Under the pieces are notes generated by a model. The model made no database searches. It saw only the letters and a list, made by a program, of their open reading frames with translations, and was not told the DNA's origin. Positions 56,151 to 63,499 of a stretch of 64,000 nt of DNA are shown one piece after another; positions within the stretch are counted from its first letter, which is position 1; every line of letters begins with the position of its first letter. The position numbers were made by a program, and so were the translations under genes. This DNA comes from Bacteroides caecimuris (GTDB lineage: Bacteria; Bacteroidota; Bacteroidia; Bacteroidales; Bacteroidaceae), in NCBI RefSeq assembly GCF_001688725.2, contig NZ_CP015401.2:4410001-4474000 (forward strand), given 5' to 3'.

Positions 56151-56186
56151 GAAGGCTCCGGAAGGAGCTTGTTTTTTCGTTTTTTT
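56151..56186 (+). terminator. Possible plus-strand terminator
   Basis: GGCTCC-GGAA-GGAGCT hairpin followed by TGTTTTTTCGTTTTTTT. No plus-strand gene lies just upstream, so it may be a relic or end a non-coding transcript across the minisatellite. Confidence 0.5.
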
Positions 56187-56205
56187 ATCAGTCTGTTAAC
56201 CAAGA

Positions 56206-56493
56206 TTAAGCGTCCGGAGTGAACCGCCGAATGGAAAACCTTGGGTACGGATGTTGCAGGAATTCATCATACAATAATAGGTCTTCCGGAGATACATCGC
56301 TTTCCTGGTTCTCGCAATACTCCATAAAGTCCTCGAATTGCAGTTCGTTGACTTGTTTGCGGAAATAATCGATTACTTGATGTTTGGCAATAGTGAAAAT
56401 AAAGGCTTGGAGGTTACCGAAACTATTCAGTTGACTACGGTTGTCCCATAGCCGTAGAGAGGTATCTTCCTGTAATAGAAGTAGGTCAGGCAA
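56206..56493 (-). pseudogene. Broken ECF sigma-70 factor
   Basis: The frame keeps sigma region 2 (LRLWDNRSQLNSFGNLQAFI, then FTIAKHQVIDYFRKQ) and part of the linker (DFMEYCENQESDVSPEDLLL). The region 2 start is lost and region 4 is replaced by an unrelated 14-residue end (YPRFSIRRFTPDA). Intact Bacteroides ECF sigma factors are about 160-190 aa. It is followed by the minisatellite and the transposase tail, so decay probably began with an insertion. Confidence 0.8.
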
Positions 56494-56763
56494 ATATAAT
56501 GAATTGTTTCAAGACAAAGAGGAATGGTGGTTGATTTTGTTTAAAAATGAATAGAAAACAAAGCGAATGTATTGTTTGTGCATTATCAGGAACTTATATA
56601 ATTAAACTTTTCTTATAATTTCTTCTTTATTGATATTCGCGGCTGCTTGTATAGAGATTGCGAAACTTCAGTAAATAAATGGTTGGCAGGTTTGCTTTCA
56701 TTACCGGAATTCGTATTTTTGTAACAAATACGTGTTTGATAACAATTGAATAGCAAAAATAAT

Positions 56764-58323
56764 ATGTTGGTGACGGGCAGAAAACTCCCTATCGGGATTC
56801 AGACTTTCGAGGATATCCGCAACGATGGATACTTGTATGTGGATAAGACAGCATTGATGTGGACCATGGCGAATACAGGCAAGCCTTTTTTCTTGAGCCG
56901 TCCGCGCCGGTTTGGAAAGAGTTTGCTGATTTCTACGTTCGAAGCGTACTTTAAGGGACGGCGTGAGCTTTTTACCGGACTCGATGTGGAGAAATTAGAA
57001 ACAAAATGGGAGGTGCATCCTGTGTTGCATATTGATTTGAATGCCGAGAAATATGATTCGCCCGATAGGTTGGATGCTATTTTAAGTAATCAGTTGACCC
57101 AGTGGGAAGCCATCTATGGTGTGGGAGATGATGAAACTACTTTATCCTCCCGTTTTTGGGGCATCATCCGTCGTGCTTCCGAACAAACGGGTAAAGGAGT
57201 GGTGGTATTGGTGGACGAGTATGACAAACCATTATTGCAGGCTATTCAGAACGAACCGCTTCTCGATTCTTACCGTTCTACTCTGAAAGCTTTCTACGGG
57301 GTACTGAAAAGTGCAGATCGCTATCTCCGTTTTGCGTTCCTGACGGGTGTTACCAAATTCTCGCAGGTCAGCGTGTTCAGTGACTTGAACCAGTTGATTG
57401 ATATCAGCATGAATTATGATTTCTCTACTATTTGCGGCATTACCCATGAGGAGCTTCTCGCTAACTTTGAACCGGAGATCGAGGCGCTATCGCAGGCGAA
57501 TGGCATCGACAAGCAAGAAGTCGTGGATACAATGACCCGGCAATATGATGGTTATCACTTTCATCCCAATGGCGGGGGAGTGTTCAATCCGTTTAGCGTT
57601 CTGAATGCTTTTTTCAGTAAAGAGTTTAGCAATTATTGGTTTCAAACCGGAACTCCTACCTTTCTTGTAGAGCTGTTGAAGGAGAGCGACTATGATCTCC
57701 GTTTGTTGATGGATGGTATAGAAACAGCGGTTTCCGCTTTCACCGAATATCGTGCAGATAAGAAAAACCCGATCCCATTGATTTATCAGAGTGGCTATCT
57801 GACCATTAAGGACTATGACAGACGATTCAAAATGTATCGTCTTGGTTTTCCTAACGATGAAGTACGTTACGGTTTTCTCAACTTTCTGGTTCCATTTTAC
57901 ACCTCCGTGACCGATGATGAAAGAAGCTTTTATATCGGCAAATTTATCAATGAACTGGAAAATGGTAATGCGGATGCCTTCATGCGTCGTTTTGAAGCTT
58001 TCTTTGCAGATTTTCCCTACGAGTTGAATGACCAGACCGAGCGTCATTATCAAGTTGTCATTTACTTGATCTTCAAATTGATGGGACAATTTACTCAGGC
58101 AGAAGTACATAGCTCACGAGGGCGCGCAGATGCTGTGGTGCGGACTCCTAAGTTTATCTATGTTTTCGAATTTAAGTTGAATGGGACTGCCGGCCAAGCT
58201 ATGCAGCAGATTGATGAGAAAGGGTACGCACTTCCTTATGCAGTGGAAGGTCGGCAGGTGATAAAAGTCGGTGTAGAGTTCAGTGCAGAGAAGCGGAATG
58301 TGGAACGCTGGGTTGTAGCCTGA
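56764..58323 (+). CDS. AAA-ATPase-like protein with PD-(D/E)XK nuclease-like C-terminus
   Basis: 519 aa from the ATG at 56764. N-terminal AAA-ATPase_like domain: LPIGIQTFEDIRNDGYLYVD, Walker A region SRPRRFGKSLLIS, Walker B VVVLVDEYDKPLL. The C-terminal DUF1703-type domain has GRADAVVRTPKFIYVFEFKL, the D..ExK pattern of PD-(D/E)XK nucleases. These proteins occur in many copies in Bacteroidetes; a role in defence or mobile DNA is suspected but not shown. It lies in a decayed accessory stretch. Confidence 0.87.
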   Translation: MLVTGRKLPIGIQTFEDIRNDGYLYVDKTALMWTMANTGKPFFLSRPRRFGKSLLISTFEAYFKGRRELFTGLDVEKLETKWEVHPVLHIDLNAEKYDSPDRLDAILSNQLTQWEAIYGVGDDETTLSSRFWGIIRRASEQTGKGVVVLVDEYDKPLLQAIQNEPLLDSYRSTLKAFYGVLKSADRYLRFAFLTGVTKFSQVSVFSDLNQLIDISMNYDFSTICGITHEELLANFEPEIEALSQANGIDKQEVVDTMTRQYDGYHFHPNGGGVFNPFSVLNAFFSKEFSNYWFQTGTPTFLVELLKESDYDLRLLMDGIETAVSAFTEYRADKKNPIPLIYQSGYLTIKDYDRRFKMYRLGFPNDEVRYGFLNFLVPFYTSVTDDERSFYIGKFINELENGNADAFMRRFEAFFADFPYELNDQTERHYQVVIYLIFKLMGQFTQAEVHSSRGRADAVVRTPKFIYVFEFKLNGTAGQAMQQIDEKGYALPYAVEGRQVIKVGVEFSAEKRNVERWVVA

Positions 58324-58382
58324 TTTTGATTTCAGGTACAAATGATTACTTCATTAATAATACTTCTAAAATAAAAAAAACG

Positions 58383-58628
58383 ATGTTTCAGAAACTTGTA
58401 GCTATAGAGCCGGTCAGCCTGGTTCCGTCGGCCGAAAAAACGTTGTATTCATTTGCCGGTCAGGTTGTGATGTATCCTGACATACCCGCGAGTGATGATG
58501 AAATCATTGCCCGTATCGGAGATGCCGATGCGGTGCTCCGTTTGCAAAGAATCATCATAAACGGGAGTTCCTTTGAGTGCGTTAGGACCTTTTTCATTGA
58601 AGAAGCGGGCCGTCGTATTTCCCATTAG
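58383..58628 (+). pseudogene. N-terminal stub of a D-2-hydroxyacid dehydrogenase
   Basis: The first 50 or so residues (MFQKLVAIEPVSLVPSAEKT, then YPDIPASDDEIIARIGDADA) match the start of NAD-dependent D-isomer-specific 2-hydroxyacid dehydrogenases of about 320 aa. After VL (about 58535) the frame runs into the antisense of the next gene, so NAD-binding and catalytic parts are gone. Confidence 0.78.
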
Positions 58629-58964
58629 GGAGGCAGCTCTTAAAACATCGAATCCACCGGTAGCTCCGGATGCGATATAGATTCGTGTGCCATTTGTCTT
58701 GGCGGTTTCTGCCACTTCCCGCATAGCGGCAGGGGAGGCCGACTCTACCAGATAATCTGGTTTTAATGCTAATAACTCTTCCAATGTAGCGCAAGCAATG
58801 CAAGGTTTGCCATGTTGCTGCATTTTACGAACGATGTGCGCTGCTTTTGAAGCCGTACGCGAATAGACACCTACCAGATCGTAATCTGGTAATAAGCCTT
58901 TGACAACTGCATCCGCAATGATTCCTGCAAGTCGTCCACATCCTACAATGACTAACTTTTTCAT
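58449..58964 (-). pseudogene. N-terminal stub of an aspartate dehydrogenase-like protein
   Basis: Residues 1-140 or so match L-aspartate dehydrogenase/NadX-like proteins: MKKLVIVGCGRLAGIIADAV with a Rossmann GxGxxxG, KPDYLVESASPAAMREV and IASGATGGFDVLRAASLMG. The homology stops after DDSLQTE (about 58540). The remaining residues are antisense to the hydroxyacid dehydrogenase stub. The C-terminal dimer and catalytic domain is missing. Confidence 0.8.
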
Positions 58965-59054
58965 GCAACAAAGATAATACTTTTATTGGTAAGACCTTTG
59001 GGCGCTAATTATCATATTTCAGTTCTTTCCGGGTGGGATGCATCCATTTTTACA

Positions 59055-59759
59055 TCAGGACTCTTCTATGGGCAATGCTACTTTCAGATTCGGATAACAG
59101 TCGCCCAGGCGTTTTAGAAAATCATTGGCAATGACAATGGCATGTACCGTTTCTTCCGCATCTGCCGGAGTTCCGGGAATATTCGTGAAGATCAGGCAGG
59201 AATAAAGGATGAGTTCAATCGCTTTTCCGTCTGTCTGCAAAGAGAGCTTATAGGCTTTTACATTTTTGCCGCGAGCTTGTGCCTGTGCTTTTACTTGTCC
59301 CTCCAAAGGATATACGGTGAGCCTGGAGTTTTTGAGTTGCGAAGGTTCGAATATCAGATGCTTGTCAATTTCCCCATCGGTATCTGTGTCGAACAGGTGC
59401 AGCTTATCACCGCTTAATACCAGATATTTAGGAGTTGCCACGGTAGTGAAACGCACGGTTCCCAAAGTAGCCATTCCTTTCAGTTTGTCTTTCACACCGT
59501 CTTTGAGGGCATCTACCATATTGTGTTCGATGTTGGCATAATTGAAAGCATCGATAGGGCTTTGCTCCATCGCTTTTTTCAGAAAGGGGAGTTCGGATGT
59601 CAGAAATTGGTTCTTGTATTGTGCCGCATTTGCAAATTCTGCTTTGAAATCGGTACTGTCTACTGCCTGAACCTGTTGGGAAACTTTGCTTTTTATATAA
59701 AACCAATATCCCAAAGATAGGATAATGCAGACAATTGGAATAAGCGAATAAATGTTCAT
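59055..59759 (-). CDS. Membrane-anchored hypothetical protein
   Basis: 234 aa. One N-terminal membrane helix (IYSLIPIVCIILSLGYWFYI), then a soluble domain of about 205 residues with alternating strands (FTTVATPKYLVLSGDKLHLF, KNVKAYKLSLQTDGKAIELI). No family was recognised. It is 24 bp after the gene at 59784 and likely co-transcribed with it. Confidence 0.7.
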   Translation of the reverse strand: MNIYSLIPIVCIILSLGYWFYIKSKVSQQVQAVDSTDFKAEFANAAQYKNQFLTSELPFLKKAMEQSPIDAFNYANIEHNMVDALKDGVKDKLKGMATLGTVRFTTVATPKYLVLSGDKLHLFDTDTDGEIDKHLIFEPSQLKNSRLTVYPLEGQVKAQAQARGKNVKAYKLSLQTDGKAIELILYSCLIFTNIPGTPADAEETVHAIVIANDFLKRLGDCYPNLKVALPIEES

Positions 59760-59783
59760 GAGTTTTAGTTTTAGGTATCCGTA

Positions 59784-60248
59784 CTATTTTTCTTCTTCCT
59801 CGTTGTCATCCTTCTCTTTTTTCACTATGCCCAGAAGTCCCAGGATAAAGTCTTTCAGATAGGATAGTAGGCCTATGACTATCAACGCTGCAAAACCATA
59901 AAAAAGAAGGCTGCCACCCCATTTGTCCCAAATGGTGGGTTCAGGGATGAGGCTGCTAAGTTCTTCTACATTCAGGTCTTTCCGGATTGCTTCGGCATAT
60001 TCGTCAGGAATGTCGTAATACGTATCGGGTTTCGATTCGGAAAAGAGTACGAGCATGCGTTTGCCATCTTTCTCGATATAGCCTAAATCCAGATGAGCGC
60101 CTTCGTCCGTTTTATAATAGGAGCTGTCGGGGAGGGTTGCTACTTTGGGAATGTTGTTGCTTACAGGAATTCTGATTCTGCGTGCCTCGGCATTACTACT
60201 CATCAAAAGACCGGCTATGACGGTCAGAATAAATAAAAACTGTTTCAT
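59784..60248 (-). CDS. Secreted/membrane hypothetical protein
   Basis: 154 aa with signal peptide (FLFILTVIAGLLMSSNAEA), a soluble region and one C-terminal membrane helix (LLFYGFAALIVIGLLSYLKD) ending in an acidic tail (EKDDNEEEEK). No family was recognised. It heads a two-gene operon whose promoter overlaps a TetR-type palindrome, next to a tetR gene. Confidence 0.7.
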   Translation of the reverse strand: MKQFLFILTVIAGLLMSSNAEARRIRIPVSNNIPKVATLPDSSYYKTDEGAHLDLGYIEKDGKRMLVLFSESKPDTYYDIPDEYAEAIRKDLNVEELSSLIPEPTIWDKWGGSLLFYGFAALIVIGLLSYLKDFILGLLGIVKKEKDDNEEEEK

Positions 60249-60348
60249 AATTATTATAATTTAATGTGTTAATGGCTGATAGAGGAATCTACTTTCATAC
60301 AGTGCTTGTTTTACAACATTATAACTACCATTTTTTAAATGATAGTGC

Positions 60349-60387
60349 CAAAGTTATAAAACAATTCCGAAAAAGTGAACGATCGTT
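60349..60387 (-). promoter_or_regulatory. Promoter with overlapping TetR-type operator
   Basis: The minus strand reads TAACTTTG (60349-60356), matching TAnnTTTG; 21 bp upstream of it lies the 10-bp palindrome AACGATCGTT (60378-60387), exactly where the -33 element should be. The adjacent tetR gene makes repression plausible. Confidence 0.5.
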
Positions 60388-60456
60388 TCTTTTTTATCTT
60401 TTTTTTGCATAGCTAGTCTAGGTGGAAGGGATATGGTTTGTGTTGAATAATACAGT

Positions 60457-61071
60457 CTAGCTTTTTAATAAGGAGTAAACAGCATGTAAATGTTTGGAGA
60501 GTAGTTGGGTGTCCAATCCGCCCAGGAATGCCATTTCAAAGGACAGTCCCATGTAAACCTGCCGGAACATGATTACCGCTTCTTCAATGTCTACGTCTTT
60601 TTTTAGTTCTCCTGTTTGTACGGCGCTTTGGATGGCGGCACGCCAGTAAGCATAATCGCTGGCTACGAGATTATGGAGTTTTTCTTTGGCGTCAGGATCA
60701 TACTGGATCACTTGAAACAGAAAATGAAAATATTGGGCATGGTATGAAAAATTTTCTGGCACCACCTTATTTACACTTAATAGCTTGCTTAGCATATCCA
60801 TCGTTCGTTGCACTCCTCTCACGTATTCATCTATAAATTCGGCAAACGTACCGTTGGTTGCAGTGAATTTGTTTCGTGGATTTTGTGTGCCGAACAAAAA
60901 TCTGTCCACTACGGCAATGAATAACTCTTGTTTGTTCTTGTAGTATTTGAATATGCCGGCTTTCGACATTCCGAGCATCTTACCAAGTTCCGCAAAACTG
61001 GCTTTTTCGTAATTCACGGACATAAATAGTTTGAACGCAGCTATTAATAAATCATCACGGGTAATTTTCAT
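60457..61071 (-). CDS. TetR/AcrR-family transcriptional regulator
   Basis: 204 aa. N-terminal HTH (KASFAELGKMLGMSKAGIFKYY) with the usual Tyr-Tyr-x-Asn-Lys-Gln-Glu-Leu-Phe end of helix 4. The C-terminal ligand domain is not assignable. Probably controls the two-gene membrane operon downstream, and perhaps itself: an imperfect dyad CTATCC..GGATAG lies 30 bp upstream of its start. Confidence 0.88.
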   Translation of the reverse strand: MKITRDDLLIAAFKLFMSVNYEKASFAELGKMLGMSKAGIFKYYKNKQELFIAVVDRFLFGTQNPRNKFTATNGTFAEFIDEYVRGVQRTMDMLSKLLSVNKVVPENFSYHAQYFHFLFQVIQYDPDAKEKLHNLVASDYAYWRAAIQSAVQTGELKKDVDIEEAVIMFRQVYMGLSFEMAFLGGLDTQLLSKHLHAVYSLLKS

Positions 61072-61440
61072 ATTACGGCAGTCTTTTATAATTTTCTATC
61101 CCCGAAAATACGATTTTATCGGATAGCTTGCATAAAAGCGGGCAATAGATTAACAAAAATAAATCAGGAAATGTGGTTGATGAATCAGTGAAAAGTTATT
61201 TTTTAGTAAATCACCTTTCATTGTTTTTCTGTATCAATAGATGGGACAGTGGCGAGTTATGTAATTCTCTAATAGTTTTAAAACAAGGTTTCACCAGTTT
61301 TGCCGTTAGTTGAATAGCTATAAATCAATATCTTATGGTGAAAGAGGATGCAAAATACAGAAATATTCATCCTTCACTCCCTTCACTGTTCTTTTTATAT
61401 GCTATAAGCTAAAGTAAATATGCTCATAGCAAATGCTCCA

Positions 61441-61617
61441 TCAAGTATTAACACTTGAGTTGTAGGCTATTAATACTTTGTATCTAGGCTATTAATACTT
61501 GAGTTGCTGGACATATATACCCAAGACGCAGGATATATATATCCAACGTGCAGGATATATATGCCCAATACATTGGATATATATGCCCAACAAATTGGAT
61601 GTATACACCCATTAATC
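61441..61617. repeat. Array of eight 22-23 bp palindromic units
   Basis: Units at 61441, 61463, 61485, 61508, 61530, 61552, 61574 and 61596; all 22 bp but one of 23. The right five carry GGATATATATGCCCA or close forms; the left three have CTATTAATACTT-type centres. Each core is a small palindrome. The last unit ends at the base before the hairpin element. Confidence 0.85.
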
Positions 61618-61707
61618 TAACGTAAGTTCGATATAACTTTGTTCGCATGGTTTCCTTCCCGAAGGAGGAGAATCGGAATAGTACAAGCTTATATCGAACT
61701 GATGTTA
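61618..61707. repeat. MITE-like hairpin element, copy 2
   Basis: 90 bp. The left end TAACGTAAGTTCGATATAA is identical to copy 1 (25974-26053); the right end TTATATCGAACTGATGTTA differs by one base. The centre has an extra GAAGGAGGAG. No coding capacity. Confidence 0.85.
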
Positions 61708-61766
61708 ATCTATATGATGTAAGCATCTTCGCAGTGCTATCTTCTCATTTGCTAAACTCTAATCAC

Positions 61767-62435
61767 TTAGTGGTCTACTCTATTGGGGCTTTTGACTAAG
61801 CAACTGTCTAGTACCAACAGACTTTCCGGTCCCATATTGAACAACAAGTCTATGATACTCAAATTGGGCAGGAAACCCAGTTTGGACTCGAAAACCTGAT
61901 AGTAAGGTTGCGGAACAAACTCTGTATCCACTTCCCTGAAATCCTTTTTCGGATGAATCACTTCCCGAAGATCGGATTCTCCGCGAGCAAACTCCATCTT
62001 ATATTCGGAAGTGCGCTCAATGGTGGGGTGAATATCAATCAATTCACAGACCATCCGGCAGAGTTCTTCGTTGAAATCGATTAAAAACTCGTATTTCTTT
62101 TCATAGAAAGGGCGGAAGTCATCCTTGTAGTACTCGAAGAAAGGAGTATTGTTGTAGGCCGATTCGATGGCGTTCCAATGTAGATGTCTCCAGTTGCCGT
62201 GGTCGGAGATGCGGATATCCTTCATTGGGCACTTCAATGTATCGGGCTTTACGGTTGGGATGGAAAGAGCTAACTCACCCGATGGGCCGGCAATGGTGCA
62301 CCGGTTGCGGTAGGTTTGTTTTATATAGTGGTCGTATTGTTCTACAAACACTTTGTCATAAGCCAGTAGTTTGGTATAATATTCAACAGGAGCGAGATAG
62401 GCTGAAGATAAATAAGCGATGTTCATTTCTTTCAT
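61767..62435 (-). CDS. WbqC-family protein
   Basis: 222 aa. Typical WbqC start IAYLSSAYLAPVEYYTKLLA, followed by QTYRNRCTIAGPSGELALSIP and HWNAIESAYNNTPFFEYYKD. WbqC proteins are linked to O-antigen sugar synthesis in some species, but their reaction is not known. It lies downstream of the signal peptidase genes; a start three codons in (MNIAYL) is possible. Confidence 0.88.
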   Translation of the reverse strand: MKEMNIAYLSSAYLAPVEYYTKLLAYDKVFVEQYDHYIKQTYRNRCTIAGPSGELALSIPTVKPDTLKCPMKDIRISDHGNWRHLHWNAIESAYNNTPFFEYYKDDFRPFYEKKYEFLIDFNEELCRMVCELIDIHPTIERTSEYKMEFARGESDLREVIHPKKDFREVDTEFVPQPYYQVFESKLGFLPNLSIIDLLFNMGPESLLVLDSCLVKSPNRVDH

Positions 62436-62515
62436 TTTAATTCGTTTAGGAGGCTTTGTTAGTAAGGATATTATGAGATATTATGAAGAGGATGTTTCTT
62501 TGATGATTCGGCAGA

Positions 62516-63457
62516 TCATTTCACTGTTCTGAAGAAACGCTTCCACCGATATCCGTCAAACAAACCTGTTTCTTTTTCTTTAGAGAACCAAATGACGGAG
62601 GCTTTTCCGATGATATGGTCTTGCGGGACAAATCCGAAGAGCCGTGAGTCGGAGAAGTTGACCGTATTGTTAGACCCCATCCAATAGTAATCTTTGGTGA
62701 AATAACAGTGTTGTGTGGGTTTTCCGTCCACGTAGAGAGTGTCGTTCTTTATTTCTGCCTGTTTGCCTTCGTGCATCACGAGGGTATTCCGCAGCAAGGT
62801 CATGTTCCAGGGATAGACCCGGATGAATTTCCCTTTTCCGGGGACAATCAGCGGATTTGGTTCGGCATCTTCTTTGTTCGACAAAGGTTGGACGAAACTC
62901 TCTTTCCCATTCATGGCCTGTTCCAACAGATAATATTCGTAGCGGCTGAAACTGCGCACATGGGTACTGTCATTACTTCCCATCAATCCGTCGTTGGTAA
63001 TGGAAAGGGTATGCATGAGTGACGTAATCAGATTTTCTTTTGAAGCGGGATACGAATAAAGTCTTTTCTTATCCGGGTTAAACTGTGCCTCCGGAGAAAT
63101 AACGGAGAAAAGAGAATCGACCAATAACGTATCGCCCGGAACTCCGAGACAACGGCTGATATAGATTTCCCGACGGTCGATGACAGGTTGCCGGATTCCG
63201 GCAGGATTATTGAACACTACGATGTCTTGCCGACGCACGGGACTCTCGCACCAGCGGTGATAAGAGAAAAGCGACATGAAAGGAATCCGCAACCCGTAAC
63301 TCCATTTGTTGACCAGGATACGTTCACCCTGAAAAATGGAATTCTCCATGCCGGTGGAAGGGATAAGGCAGGACGTGAAAGCAAATCCCCGGAGCAGAAG
63401 CACTACGGCTACTGCTCCGGCAAATGCTAGTATCCATTTGAATTTACGAATGTTCAT
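62516..63457 (-). CDS. Signal peptidase I paralogue with altered active site
   Basis: 313 aa. One N-terminal membrane helix (WILAFAGAVAVVLLLRGF) then an S26-type domain. Against E. coli LepB, the nucleophile box IPSGSM is here IPSTGM, placing Gly36 at the Ser position, and the YIKRAVG general-base segment is YISRCLG, placing Ser101 at the Lys position. Box E reads GSNNTVNFSDSR instead of GDNR..S.DSR. It may therefore be a non-peptidase partner or pseudoenzyme. It follows the other lepB by 42 bp. Confidence 0.85.
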   Translation of the reverse strand: MNIRKFKWILAFAGAVAVVLLLRGFAFTSCLIPSTGMENSIFQGERILVNKWSYGLRIPFMSLFSYHRWCESPVRRQDIVVFNNPAGIRQPVIDRREIYISRCLGVPGDTLLVDSLFSVISPEAQFNPDKKRLYSYPASKENLITSLMHTLSITNDGLMGSNDSTHVRSFSRYEYYLLEQAMNGKESFVQPLSNKEDAEPNPLIVPGKGKFIRVYPWNMTLLRNTLVMHEGKQAEIKNDTLYVDGKPTQHCYFTKDYYWMGSNNTVNFSDSRLFGFVPQDHIIGKASVIWFSKEKETGLFDGYRWKRFFRTVK

Positions 63458-63499
63458 CAACTTTTATCACCTTATCACTCTATGCTATCCGTACACTTA

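Larger units (their letters stand above)
61072..61766. other. Intergenic region with dyad, array and hairpin element
   Basis: 695 bp without a gene. From the tetR side: an imperfect dyad near 61107-61125, a stretch with a GTGAA..CATCCTTCAC hairpin (61337-61379), the 22-bp palindromic array (61441-61617) and the second hairpin element (61618-61707). Confidence 0.6.

Noticed and set aside
56151..56186. Hairpin as terminator of the sigma pseudogene
   Set aside because: The U-run is on the plus strand while the sigma fragment is on the minus strand.
26407..61617. The 22-bp arrays as CRISPR
   Set aside because: There are no unique spacers between repeats; the whole unit repeats with drift, and no cas genes are present.
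61484..61726. 80-codon minus-strand frame
   Set aside because: It is made of the tandem repeat array and the hairpin element, with no ribosome binding site.
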